Shown: positions 25,767 to 34,022, numbered from the stretch's first letter. The stretch is DNA of 64,000 nucleotides from an uncultured Hungatella sp. (GCA_910585435.1 CAJUEJ010000010.1:83673-147672); one strand, 5' to 3'. Program-made: numbers and translations. The notes: generated from the letters alone by a model not told the origin.

Positions 25767-26462
25767 TCCACTCTGGTTACGGTATTTCTGGATGACTGCG
25801 CCGAAGGGCAGTTCAGGCCCATTATGCCTTTGCGGAAGGTGTACGATTGACGTGCTTGATGTGGCAGGCGCATTGGATATGCTGCCGGATGCATCGGATG
25901 GTTTTGAAGAGCTGCCACGTCTGATCTTTTCTTTCTAAAGGATATCGAATGGGAAGAAGATTCCATATCAATCGCACAGAACAAGACGAAGATGCCTCTG
26001 CGGTTTCCCTTAAGGGCCTCTTATGGGAACGCTATAGCGGATTACATTCTGCATGAACGGCAGCTGTGCTGTAGAGCATCAGAATCAGCGTAAGATCGCG
26101 CCGTCCCATGCAGGATGACTGCTCTGGGGCGGCAAGGAGTATTTTTATGCCTGTTTTTTCATCTTTGTCCAGATCATCTACTGTGGTGGTGACTTGGGTG
26201 GTGGGTCTGACAGTAACAGTCGAGTTCGCTTAGAGGAATCACAGTACGGAATATGTCACTTTCTATAAACTGTGGTTTCCCGCCAGAGTAGAGCTGGGTA
26301 TATTTGTATGTGTTCCTCATGCCGGAGTCGAGTTCATCAGCCAGACCAATTTCAGGGAAAACCAAAAACCGGAAGCTTCAGAAGAGTTTCTATGCCTTAA
26401 TTTCCCCATCCCGTGAAAAATAACGACTTATTCATGGAAAATAAGGTAATCAGAGGATTCTC
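25767..26462. other. Degraded region without an intact gene
   Basis: About 700 bp between the S24 repressor and the toxin-antitoxin promoter. It holds the lost 5' part of the repressor (to about 25940), a remnant of an ATP-binding regulator (26174-26365) and otherwise nothing I can assign. Confidence 0.6.
26174..26365 (-). pseudogene. Remnant of an AlbA_2-type ATP-binding protein
   Basis: The frame encodes EIGLADELDSGMRNTYKYTQ, LYSGGKPQFIESDIFRTVIPL, a stretch characteristic of the region just after the ATPase domain in AlbA_2/HATPase_c_4 proteins. Neither the upstream AlbA and ATPase parts nor the C-terminal winged helix are found nearby. It is too diverged from the pseudogene at 23326-24793 to be a recent copy. 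Confidence 0.6.
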
Positions 26463-26491
26463 TTGATTTTTCAGAGTATTCCGCATATAAT
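26463..26491 (+). promoter_or_regulatory. Promoter of the type III toxin-antitoxin locus
   Basis: TTGATT (26463-26468) and TATAAT (26486-26491) are separated by 17 bases. Transcription would begin near 26498, just before the repeat RNA. Confidence 0.75.
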
Positions 26492-26497
26492 ATAAGT

Positions 26498-26630
26498 GAG
26501 CCAAGAGGCGAAGAAACGGTGCGAGGGTAGCACCTTAAAAAGAAGTCCCAGACGAAGATACGGTGCGAGGGCAGCACCTTAAAAAGAAAGCCCGAATGAA
26601 GATGCCCTCGTCGAAAGGCGAGGGCTATTC
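26498..26630 (+). ncRNA. Repeat antitoxin RNA of a type III toxin-antitoxin system
   Basis: Between the promoter and the toxin gene lie two full and one partial copies of a 44-base unit. The word GAAGA recurs at 26510, 26554 and 26598, and GGTGCGAGGG at 26518 and 26562; each unit has a short hairpin (GGTGC...GCACC) followed by a TTAAAAAGAA stretch. This is the layout of ToxI/CptI-like RNAs: a tandem array that the partner endoribonuclease cuts into monomers, which then wrap and inhibit it. A short array of about 44-base units resembles the CptIN branch more than ToxIN (36-base units), though the branch is inferred. A terminator closes the array so that only part of the transcripts reach the toxin gene. 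Confidence 0.85.
26604..26630 (+). terminator. Attenuating terminator between antitoxin RNA and toxin
   Basis: Perfect 7-bp stem GCCCTCG (26604-26610) with CGAGGGC (26619-26625), loop of 8 bases, then TATTCT. The weak U-tract fits a leaky terminator that sets a high antitoxin-to-toxin ratio. Confidence 0.75.
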
Positions 26631-26648
26631 TAATATGTAAAGAAAATT

Positions 26649-27131
26649 ATGGCAGAGAAAAAATACTTATTGAAAAGATTATCCGCTGGATTTTATAAGG
26701 ACTACGATGCGGACACATATCCAGAAATAGAACATAAGGGAAAACGTCCTTATATGGTTCTACTTGTAAAAGTAGGGCAGAACACATTTGCTTTACCGCT
26801 TAGAACTAATATCAGGCATAATTATGGATATAAATTTAAGAGCAGCGACCGTGAAACCTCTTATGGTACCGGCATTGATTTCACAAAGGCTGTAGTCGTT
26901 AATGATGAGAAGTATGTTGATGAAGATGCATCAATCAATAATAAAGAATACATTGAGATTGACAGGAAAGCTCATTTCATCATTAGTAGTTTTGAGAGAT
27001 ATTTGAATGGCTACATACGATATCAATCGAATAAAGGTACGGAATTTGATCAGAAGCGGTATAAATACACGATGTTAAAATATTTCCACAATGAGCTTGG
27101 AATTGTGCAGGACACTAGCAAAAGCATTTAG
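26649..27131 (+). CDS. ToxN/AbiQ-like endoribonuclease toxin (type III)
   Basis: A 160-residue protein of the ToxN/AbiQ/CptN family. Recognisable segments are KRPYMVLLVKVGQNTFALPL, LRTNIRHNYGYKF, TGIDFTKAVVVND and the C-terminal basic helix with FERYLNGYIRY and QKRYKYTMLKYFHNELGI. Family members cleave RNA in A-rich sites, including their own repeat antitoxin, and several stop phage growth by killing infected cells. The length is at the short end, as in CptN. The ATG lies 18 bases behind the terminator of the repeat RNA; the ribosome site is weak, which is usual here. The whole locus (promoter, array, terminator, toxin) appears intact within an otherwise decayed island, and a 109-bp fragment of a second toxin copy lies at 21146-21254. 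Confidence 0.88.
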   Translation: MAEKKYLLKRLSAGFYKDYDADTYPEIEHKGKRPYMVLLVKVGQNTFALPLRTNIRHNYGYKFKSSDRETSYGTGIDFTKAVVVNDEKYVDEDASINNKEYIEIDRKAHFIISSFERYLNGYIRYQSNKGTEFDQKRYKYTMLKYFHNELGIVQDTSKSI

Positions 27132-27381
27132 CAGTGGAGGAAGCCCAAATCGAAAGCACATAGAATATCACTTGTACAAGAAGAGCAGACTGCAGAAGCG
27201 GATTCACATGGAAATCACCAGGTATAGCTGCGTAAAAGTAAGCTTAAAATAAACCAATGGAGTGACAACACCCGCTTTTTACACCATAATAGTTACTGGA
27301 GATGCAAACGTTTTACAATATTCCATAAATAGGGGATCTATAAATGTGGCATTCCAATTTCGATAAATGGGAGATAAGCCT

Positions 27382-27530
27382 ATGCGTGCAAAATCAATAA
27401 CTGTTAACGAACAACCCCATCTAATCATGGAATGCAGAGCCAACGGCCTTACGGTTTACCAATGATGTCAGGCATATGAAATTAAGCCAGGCACATTTTA
27501 TAACTGGGTGAAGTGTCTTCGCCAAAGAGA
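27382..27530 (+). pseudogene. IS66 TnpA-like remnant with internal stop
   Basis: From an ATG at 27382 the frame reads AKSITVNEQPHLIMECRANG, LTVYQ, a TGA, then CQAYEIKPGTFYNWVKCLRQ, which is the helix-turn-helix of IS66 TnpA; family members have QWCQ where the TGA stands. The match ends near 27530 and no TnpB or TnpC follows. Confidence 0.7.
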
Positions 27531-27838
27531 AAACACTGATTTTGCCGTTATTCGCACCGTAAACTGCATCCCGGTACTGGACAAGAGGTGTGCCGTTGCC
27601 TTCTTGATATCCTCGTCATCCAAATCATTAGTAGATACCAATACCAGTGGATTGCAAGACTGCCCCAGGGGAGTCTCCGGCTCCCAGTTGATTTCTCCGA
27701 GCATTTTACCTATCATAAAAATGAGGGTGAGCAACTGTCCTTCTTTTCTACATCTTTTCTGAGAAAACATTCTTTCTTTCATTCTTTCTCACTCTTGATT
27801 TTTCATTCTATTGTAAAATAAGAAAGGTGAGTAAGAAA
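27531..27838. other. Unassigned sequence
   Basis: About 300 bp with a 94-codon minus-strand frame ending at 27498. Its middle (NPLVLVSTNDLDDEDIKKAT) looks protein-like, but it overlaps the TnpA remnant and has no ribosome site, so I do not call a gene. Confidence 0.4.
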
Positions 27839-28250
27839 ATGCTTCGATTTGAGAATCAGAATGTTGAATTCAAGTAGGAGTATGTCCAAAGCATCAAGAA
27901 AGAAGTCATGCCCTTCGTATCCATTGGAACGATTGACCTGGAGGAGAAATCTGTTGATGAAGTTGAGGTATCTACCGGAACAAACAGGCCCTATTATTTG
28001 AGGGAAAAGGGGCTGCGTGCCGGAGGCGTTTACGTCCGCAAGGGGAGTTCTTCACAACCCATGACAGACGAGGAAATCCGGGAAATGATTCTTCAGACCA
28101 GCGGAGAACGGACTGATTACGAGAAAAGAAGCGGAGGAACTCCTGGATATCGGAACCATGAAAGCATTCAGACTTCTGAAGGAGCTGTGCGACGAAGGAA
28201 GAATGGAACAGAGCGGAGCCGGAAAGTTGAGCAAGTATCTTCCAAAATGA
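27839..28250 (+). pseudogene. AlbA_2-type regulator with internal deletion
   Basis: A third decayed member of the AlbA_2 family. It starts at an ATG behind GAAAGGTGAG: MLRFENQNVEFK, then a TAG, then EYVQSIKKEVMPFVSI in the same frame. The second half of the AlbA domain follows (EVSTGTNRPYYLREKGLRAG, GVYVRKGSSSQPMTDEEIRE). The first half of the domain and the whole ATPase region are missing. Past 28110 the frame shifts and a neighbouring frame gives the family's winged-helix end: LITRKEAEELLDIGTMKAFR, LLKELCDEGRMEQSGAGKLS and a stop at 28248. At least three lesions are present. Confidence 0.8.
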
Positions 28251-28322
28251 TAAAGAAAAGGCGGGAATGAATTTCCAAACACGCTCTAGGTGAGGGATTT
28301 CGAAAGGAAAGGTGAATTGCTA

Positions 28323-29186
28323 ATGGATAAAAATAATTTCTTTACATCTGCACCGTCCGTCCGTTCTTCCCGTATTCTTTACACGCCGTCACCCTTTGCC
28401 AGAACCTGGCTGCTTCATCTGCAGGAGGTTGGTACGCTTCAGGCCTTAAAGCCCCATACCAGCAGGCGTGAGAAACTGCAGTCTTATCTTTGCTTTGTAG
28501 TAGAGGATGGGGAGGGCGAACTGGTCTATGAAGGAAAAACGTACGGGCTGAAGACGGGGGATGTTGTGTTTATCGATTGTCGGAAGGCTTACAGCCACAG
28601 CACTGACATACATCTATGGACTCTTCGATGGTGCCATTTCTATGGGCCGTCGCTGACTGGTATATATGCCAAGTACAGAGAGAGAGGCGGCCGGCCAGTG
28701 TTTACTCCCGCCGATGCAGCTCCCTTTCGCCAAATTTTCCAGCAGCTGTATAACATAGCGGAATCATCCGATTATATCCGGGACATGAAAATTAATGAAG
28801 GATTAAATACCTTATTGACCCTTGTTATGCAGGAAAGCTGGAATCCGGGCGAGCGCCGGGAGGGCAGAAAGCGAAAGAGCTGTATGGATGTGAAGAACTA
28901 TCTGGATGAACATTTTGCAGAAAAAACAACGCTGGACGCTCTTTCTGCGGTTTTCTACATGGATAAATACTATTTGACAAAATGCTTTAAAGAAGAATAT
29001 GGGACGACGATTAATCAGTATCTTCTTCAAATTCGCATCACGAAAGCCAAACAGATGCTCCGCTTTACAGATGAAAAACTGGAAACCATCGGACTTGAAT
29101 GCGGGCTTGGAGCGGCAAATTATTTTTCCCGGGCGTTTAAGAAGATAGAAGGGATGAGTCCCAGTGAGTACAGGGAGATGTGGTAA
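28323..29186 (+). CDS. AraC-family transcriptional regulator
   Basis: A 287-residue regulator with an N-terminal cupin-type sensor (about residues 40-120: LQSYLCFVVEDGEGELVYEG, GDVVFIDCRKAYSHS) and a C-terminal pair of helix-turn-helix motifs (about 190-287: TLDALSAVFYMDKYYLTKCF and ETIGLECGLGAANYFSRAFK, ending MSPSEYREMW). Such proteins usually sense a sugar or other small ligand and activate nearby genes. The start at 28323 (MDKNNFF) follows AAAGGAAAGGTG; an upstream in-frame GTG is less likely. It lies at the boundary between the IS-rich island and the GDP-fucose operon, 157 bases upstream of gmd on the same strand, so it may control that operon, which is an inference from position. Confidence 0.88.
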   Translation: MDKNNFFTSAPSVRSSRILYTPSPFARTWLLHLQEVGTLQALKPHTSRREKLQSYLCFVVEDGEGELVYEGKTYGLKTGDVVFIDCRKAYSHSTDIHLWTLRWCHFYGPSLTGIYAKYRERGGRPVFTPADAAPFRQIFQQLYNIAESSDYIRDMKINEGLNTLLTLVMQESWNPGERREGRKRKSCMDVKNYLDEHFAEKTTLDALSAVFYMDKYYLTKCFKEEYGTTINQYLLQIRITKAKQMLRFTDEKLETIGLECGLGAANYFSRAFKKIEGMSPSEYREMW

Positions 29187-29210
29187 AAACCAATATTGTG
29201 CAAGTAATAT

Positions 29211-29247
29211 AAGGGATGTGCCATTTAAAACAGATGGTACATCCCTT
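29211..29247. other. Strong hairpin after the AraC gene
   Basis: Fourteen-base arms AAGGGATGTGCCAT and ATGGTACATCCCTT (one G-T pair) with a 9-base loop. There is no T-run on either side, so it is either a weak terminator or a leader structure upstream of gmd. Confidence 0.6.
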
Positions 29248-29343
29248 AAAATTATAAGCGGCAGGTATGAATCCTGCTAACGGTCCCCTTGTCCACTGAG
29301 GGCAACGAACAGAAATTAACAAACAGAAATGAGGTTTATACAT

Positions 29344-30387
29344 ATGTCTAAAGTAGCATTGATTACCGGAATTACCGGGCAGGACGGTTCCTATCTGGCG
29401 GAGTTCCTTCTGGAGAAGGGGTACGAAGTTCATGGTATTATCCGCCGCGCTTCTATTTCCAACACAGCTCGTATCGATCACATTATGGATAAAATCAGGC
29501 TGCATGACGGTGATCTTTCGGATTCGTTAAGTCTGATCCGCATTATCAGTCTGGTTCAGCCGGATGAGATCTACAACCTGGCGGCGCAGAGCCATGTACA
29601 GGTGTCCTTTGATGTGCCGGAGTATTCCGGGGATGTGGACGCTCTGGGCGTCCTGCGTATTCTGGAGGCCTTAAGGATCCTTGGACTGACGAAGAAAACC
29701 AGGGTTTATCAGGCGTCCACCTCGGAGCTCTACGGAAAAGTAGAGGAAGTGCCACAGAGGGAAACCACGCCTTTCCATCCCTACTCTCCCTATGCAGTTG
29801 CCAAGCAGTACGGCTTCTGGATCGTGAAGGAATATCGTGAGGCCTACCATATGTTTGCGGTCAACGGGATTTTGTTTAATCATGAGTCTGAGCGCCGCGG
29901 CGAGAATTTCGTTACCCGCAAGATCACCCTTGCCGCCGGCCGTATCGCTGAAGGCTTGCAGGATCATCTGGAGCTGGGCAACATGGATTCCCTGCGGGAC
30001 TGGGGCTATGCGAAAGATTATGTGGAGTGTATGTGGCTGATTATGCAGCAGGATAAGCCGGAGGATTTTGTCATCGCCACTGGCGTTCAGCACACGGTTC
30101 GGGACTTTACCGAGAAAGCTTTTGCGGCCAATGGAATCACCCTTCGCTGGGAGGGCACAGGGCTGGACGAGAAGGGCTATGACACTGCCACCGGGAAGAT
30201 GCTGGTGTGTGTGAACCCGGCGTGGTTCCGTCCGACCGATGTGGACAATCTGTGGGGTGATCCCACCAAGGCAAAGACAGTCCTGGGCTGGAATCCGCAG
30301 ACCACGTCTTATGAACAGCTTGTTGAGATCATGGCAAAGCATGACCGGGAGCTTGCAAAACGGGAAAAGACTATGAAAGAAGATTGA
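29344..30387 (+). CDS. gmd: GDP-mannose 4,6-dehydratase
   Basis: A 347-residue SDR enzyme that turns GDP-D-mannose into GDP-4-keto-6-deoxymannose, the first step to GDP-L-fucose. The Rossmann motif is ALITGITGQDGSYLAEFLL; HGIIRRASISNTARIDHI is a Gmd hallmark; the catalytic Tyr and Lys are in YSPYAVAKQYGFW, and the substrate loop in NHESERRGENFVTRKIT. The start at 29344 (MSKVAL) is preferred to an earlier in-frame ATG because it matches the family. Four bases separate it from the GDP-fucose synthase gene, and the operon continues into manC and manA, so the pathway from fructose-6-phosphate to GDP-fucose is nearly complete here. Confidence 0.95.
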   Translation: MSKVALITGITGQDGSYLAEFLLEKGYEVHGIIRRASISNTARIDHIMDKIRLHDGDLSDSLSLIRIISLVQPDEIYNLAAQSHVQVSFDVPEYSGDVDALGVLRILEALRILGLTKKTRVYQASTSELYGKVEEVPQRETTPFHPYSPYAVAKQYGFWIVKEYREAYHMFAVNGILFNHESERRGENFVTRKITLAAGRIAEGLQDHLELGNMDSLRDWGYAKDYVECMWLIMQQDKPEDFVIATGVQHTVRDFTEKAFAANGITLRWEGTGLDEKGYDTATGKMLVCVNPAWFRPTDVDNLWGDPTKAKTVLGWNPQTTSYEQLVEIMAKHDRELAKREKTMKED

Positions 30388-30391
30388 GATT

Positions 30392-31336
30392 ATGATGGAT
30401 AAAAACGCAAAAATTTATGTTGCAGGCCACCGTGGCATGGTGGGTTCCGCCATTGTCCGGGAACTGCAGCGTCTGGGCTATATGAATATAATTACCCGCA
30501 CTCACAAAGAGCTTGATCTGACACGTCAGGATGAGGTAGAGGAGTTTTTTGCGCAGGAGAAGCCGGAGTATGTGTTTCTTGCCGCAGCTAAGGTTGGCGG
30601 TATTGTGGCAAATCAGGAAGCACTGGCGGATTTCATGTATGATAACATGATCCTGGAAATGAATGTGATTCATTCTGCCTGGAAGAATGGCTGCAGGAAG
30701 TTGGAATTTCTTGGCTCCTCCTGCATCTATCCCCGCATGGCTCCCCAGCCTATGAAGGAAAGCTGTCTGCTGACCTCAGAGTTGGAAAAGACCAATGAGG
30801 CGTATGCCCTGGCGAAGATATCCGGTTTAAAGTATTGCGAGTTTTTGAACCGTCAATACGGCACGGATTACATTTCCGTAATGCCCACCAATCTGTACGG
30901 CCCTAATGATAACTATCATCCCACCCACAGCCATGTGCTGCCAGCCCTGATCCGCCGTTTCCATGAGGCGAAGGCCAGCAGCCTGCCCAGTGTTACCTGT
31001 TGGGGGGACGGCAGCCCCCTGCGGGAATTCCTGTACGTAGACGATCTTGCCAACCTGTGCGTGTTTCTGATGAATCATTACAGTGGCAATGAGACGGTCA
31101 ATGCAGGTACTGGTAAGGAGTTGACGATCAGGGAATTGACCGAATTGGTGGCTAAGGTGATCGGTTATACCGGTGAGATTAAATGGGACACTGCAAAGCC
31201 CAATGGTACTCCGCGTAAGCTGCTGGATGTCAGCAAAGCGACCGCTCTTGGCTGGACTTATAAAACAGAACTGGAAGACGGAATCCGTCTTTCTTATGAA
31301 GATTTCCTGAAGAACCCAATGCGGGCTGAACGATAA
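30392..31336 (+). CDS. fcl: GDP-L-fucose synthase (epimerase/reductase)
   Basis: A 314-residue SDR enzyme that epimerises and reduces GDP-4-keto-6-deoxymannose to GDP-L-fucose with NADPH. The Rossmann start is KIYVAGHRGMVGSAIVREL; FLGSSCIYPRMAPQPMKES carries the family Ser and Cys; the catalytic Tyr and Lys are in TNEAYALAKISGLKYCE; NLYGPNDNYHPTHSHVLPAL is diagnostic. Both ATG codons at 30392 and 30395 are possible. It follows gmd by 4 bases and precedes manC by 17. GDP-fucose would feed a fucosylated surface glycan; the fucosyltransferase that uses it is not in this window. Confidence 0.95.
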   Translation: MMDKNAKIYVAGHRGMVGSAIVRELQRLGYMNIITRTHKELDLTRQDEVEEFFAQEKPEYVFLAAAKVGGIVANQEALADFMYDNMILEMNVIHSAWKNGCRKLEFLGSSCIYPRMAPQPMKESCLLTSELEKTNEAYALAKISGLKYCEFLNRQYGTDYISVMPTNLYGPNDNYHPTHSHVLPALIRRFHEAKASSLPSVTCWGDGSPLREFLYVDDLANLCVFLMNHYSGNETVNAGTGKELTIRELTELVAKVIGYTGEIKWDTAKPNGTPRKLLDVSKATALGWTYKTELEDGIRLSYEDFLKNPMRAER

Positions 31337-31353
31337 AATACGAGGAATAAGAG

Positions 31354-32670
31354 ATGAATATTGTTTTACTTTCCGGTGGCTCTGGCAAACGCCTCTGGCC
31401 ACTGTCCAATGATATCCGCTCTAAGCAATTTATAAAAATATTTAAACAGGAAGATGGCAGCTATGAATCGATGGTGCAGCGTGTTTATCGTCAGATTAAG
31501 AAGGTTGATGCAGATGCAACCGTGACAATCGCTACCAGCAAGACCCAGGTGTCAGCAATCCACAATCAGCTGGGAGATGAGGTCGGTATTTCCGTAGAGC
31601 CCTGCCGCCGTGACACATTCCCGGCTATTGCCCTGGCGACCGCTTACCTGGTGGATGTGATGCACATTGATCCAGAAGAATCCGTTGTCGTCTGTCCGGT
31701 GGATCCATATGTTGAGGACGAATATTTCGAAGCATTAAAAGGGCTGTCTGTCCAGGCGGACAAAGGAGAAGCAAACCTGGTTCTCATGGGGATCGAACCG
31801 ACCTATCCCTCCGAGAAATATGGTTATATTATTCCTGAGACTGCTGATCAGACAGCGCGTGTAAAGACATTTAAAGAAAAACCGACAGTGGATGTGGCGA
31901 AAGAATATATTGCCCAGGGGGCACTCTGGAACGGCGGGGTATTTGCATATAAGCTGAAATATGTGATGGAGATCGCCAGACGGTTGGTTGATTTTACAGA
32001 TTATTATGATCTTTTCAGAAAGTATGATACACTGACAAAAACTTCGTTTGATTATGCTGTGGTGGAAAAGGAAGAGAAAATTCAGGTGCAGCGTTTTGCC
32101 GGCCAGTGGAAGGATCTTGGAACATGGAATACGCTGACGGAAGCCATGGAAGATGCAGTTATTGGAAAAGGTGAACTGAACAGTACCTGTTCCAGCGTTC
32201 ATATTATCAATGAGATGGATGTGCCGGTGCTGGCCATGGGGTTGCATGATGTGGTGATTTCCGCTTCTCCGGAGGGGATTTTGGTTTCCGATAAGGAACA
32301 GAGCAGTTATATCAAGCCTTTCGTGGATAGGCTGGAGCAGCAGATTATGTTTGCGGAAAAGTCCTGGGGCAGCTTTCGGGTAATCGATGTAGAAACGGAA
32401 TCCATGACTATAAAGGTGACGTTGAATACCGGACACAGCATGAATTACCACAGCCATAAAAACCGTGATGAGGTTTGGGTCGTGATTTCCGGCCAGGGCA
32501 AGACAATCGTTGACGGTATGGAGCAGAAGGTCAGGGCCGGTGATGTGATCACCATGTCGGCCGGGTGCCGTCATACGGTGATGGCGGAGACGGAATTGAA
32601 ATTGATTGAAGTCCAGCTGGGGGAAGACATTAATGTGCATGACAAGCAAAAATATGAATTGGAGTATTGA
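31354..32670 (+). CDS. manC: Mannose-1-phosphate guanylyltransferase (ManC type)
   Basis: A 438-residue enzyme that makes GDP-mannose from mannose-1-phosphate and GTP. The nucleotidyltransferase signature is LLSGGSGKRLWPLSND; the sugar-binding parts include VCPVDPYVED, YGYIIP, KEKPTV and LWNGGVFAYK. The last about 110 residues form a cupin domain (NYHSHKNRDEVWVVISGQGK, GDVITMSAGCRHTV) as in type II PMI/GMP proteins, which may add isomerase activity. The ribosome site GAGGAA precedes the ATG. Its end overlaps the manA start by about 30 bases. A phosphomannomutase linking mannose-6- to mannose-1-phosphate is not encoded nearby. Confidence 0.93.
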   Translation: MNIVLLSGGSGKRLWPLSNDIRSKQFIKIFKQEDGSYESMVQRVYRQIKKVDADATVTIATSKTQVSAIHNQLGDEVGISVEPCRRDTFPAIALATAYLVDVMHIDPEESVVVCPVDPYVEDEYFEALKGLSVQADKGEANLVLMGIEPTYPSEKYGYIIPETADQTARVKTFKEKPTVDVAKEYIAQGALWNGGVFAYKLKYVMEIARRLVDFTDYYDLFRKYDTLTKTSFDYAVVEKEEKIQVQRFAGQWKDLGTWNTLTEAMEDAVIGKGELNSTCSSVHIINEMDVPVLAMGLHDVVISASPEGILVSDKEQSSYIKPFVDRLEQQIMFAEKSWGSFRVIDVETESMTIKVTLNTGHSMNYHSHKNRDEVWVVISGQGKTIVDGMEQKVRAGDVITMSAGCRHTVMAETELKLIEVQLGEDINVHDKQKYELEY

Positions 32671-33649
32671 TGGCAACAGACCTCTGTTGCTTCGTCCCTC
32701 CGGCAAGGATTATCTCTGGGGTGGCAGCCGCCTGAATGATGAATTTGAGAAGAATATAGACTTAATTCCCCTTGCGGAAACCTGGGAGTGTTCTACCCAT
32801 CCGGACGGATCCAGCTATGTGGCTGGCGGCGAGTTTGAAGGAAAAGAACTGGCACAAGTGCTGTATGAACATCAGGAGTATCTGGGGGAGCGTCACAAAG
32901 GAGAAAATGCATTGCCTATCCTGATTAAGTTTATTGATGCAAAGCAGGATCTTTCCGTTCAGGTACATCCCACAGATGAATATGCGAAAAAGCATGAGAA
33001 TGGCCAGCTTGGAAAGACGGAGATGTGGTATGTGTTGGACGCAGGAAAGGGTGCCAGCCTTGTCTACGGATTAAATCAGAAATGCAGTAAAGAGGAAATA
33101 CGCAGCGCGGTTGCAGACGGGACGGTGATGAAATATCTTCAAAAGGTACCGATCCACAAAGATGATCTGTTTTATATCCAGGCCGGAACAATCCATGCCA
33201 TCGGTGCCGGGGCGTTGGTGGCAGAAATTCAGGAAAGCTCAAATCTGACCTACCGGCTGTATGATTATGACAGGGTTGGCAGGGATGGTAAAAAGAGGGA
33301 GCTCCACATTGATAAGGCGCTGGAAGTGGCTAATTTGAACAGCAGTGCAGAGCCGCGGCAGCCTCTGCGGGTACTGAAATACCGGCAGGGCGTCGCTTCG
33401 GAATTACTGACGAGATGTAAATATTTTGAGGTCTACCGGATGCTGGTCAATACGGAACGGCGGCAGAAGGTTCTTTACCGTGCGGATGAGCTGGCATTTC
33501 GGGTTCTTCTGTGCGTCAATGGCTGCGGTACGATTTCCTATAAAGGCGGAGAGATTGTGTTCTACAAGGGAGACTGTATCTTTGTCCCGGCGGACTCCGT
33601 TTTGCTGGCTATTCATGGACAGGCACAGTTTTTGGATGTGAGAGGATGA
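32639..33649 (+). CDS. manA: Class I mannose-6-phosphate isomerase
   Basis: A 336-residue zinc isomerase that interconverts fructose-6-phosphate and mannose-6-phosphate, the entry to the GDP-mannose branch. Zinc ligands are visible in DLSVQVHPTDEYAKKHENG and KTEMWYVLDA; the catalytic region is IQAGTIHAIGAGALVAEIQE, followed by SSNLTYRLYDYDR. The true start is either 32639 (MTSKNMNW) or 32654 (MNWSIDG); both lie inside the end of manC, so translation is coupled. The last gene of the fucose operon, it is followed by a terminator at 33792. Family members in Firmicutes are about 310-340 residues, so the gene is complete. Confidence 0.93.
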   Translation: MTSKNMNWSIDGNRPLLLRPSGKDYLWGGSRLNDEFEKNIDLIPLAETWECSTHPDGSSYVAGGEFEGKELAQVLYEHQEYLGERHKGENALPILIKFIDAKQDLSVQVHPTDEYAKKHENGQLGKTEMWYVLDAGKGASLVYGLNQKCSKEEIRSAVADGTVMKYLQKVPIHKDDLFYIQAGTIHAIGAGALVAEIQESSNLTYRLYDYDRVGRDGKKRELHIDKALEVANLNSSAEPRQPLRVLKYRQGVASELLTRCKYFEVYRMLVNTERRQKVLYRADELAFRVLLCVNGCGTISYKGGEIVFYKGDCIFVPADSVLLAIHGQAQFLDVRG

Positions 33650-33791
33650 CGTACGGAAAAATGGAAAATAAAGCTTACGTCGGGCGGCACGGAAAGCTGG
33701 TATATAGTATAGGAAAGACAGGTAAAATTGCTGGCAACGGATCCGGACTGCGCTTATACAGAGCGGGGAGAAGCTGTTTGATTAGATATAT

Positions 33792-33827
33792 AAAGCATCT
33801 GTTGGAGAAATCTGACAGGTGCTTTTT
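33792..33827 (+). terminator. Terminator of the GDP-fucose operon
   Basis: Arms AAAGCATCTGT (33792-33802) and ACAGGTGCTTT (33815-33825), one G-T pair, followed by further T residues. It lies 140 bases after manA. Confidence 0.8.
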
Positions 33828-33839
33828 CATTTCATTGGA

Positions 33840-34022
33840 AATTGCGTCCTATGAAACAAAAACGCTCCGCGAGGTTGCTGAGTGCCAGTGGCACTCGTTT
33901 AGCAACGACCGAGGTGAAACGTAGAGCACATTATGTGCAAAGGAAGATGGCTGCTGTCGCAGCCGCGCTCCGGCGTGAGAGTCCGGCGAGCCGGACTCTT
34001 TATGTCCTGACAGGAGAGAACT
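33840..34022. other. Four consecutive hairpins, candidate structured RNA or palindromic element
   Basis: In 126 bases there are four separate stems: a two-part stem GTTGCT/AGCAAC (33874-33879, 33901-33906) enclosing GAGTGCC/GGCACTC (33880-33886, 33890-33896); GCACA/TGTGC (33926-33930, 33934-33938); GGCTGC/GCAGCC (33949-33954, 33959-33964); and AGAGTCCGG/CCGGACTCT (33978-33986, 33991-33999), followed by TTTATGT. No coding frame here resembles a protein I know. The last stem could terminate. It lies between the fucose operon and an ATPase gene. Confidence 0.55.

Noticed and set aside
26510..26603. Possible CRISPR array (44-base periodic repeats)
   Set aside because: The whole 44-base unit repeats, without variable spacers, and the array leads into a terminator and a ToxN-like gene; this is a type III antitoxin RNA.
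31735..32706. Minus-strand frame of 323 codons opposite manC
   Set aside because: Antisense of a fully recognisable ManC; composition dominated by His, Ile, Phe and Leu.
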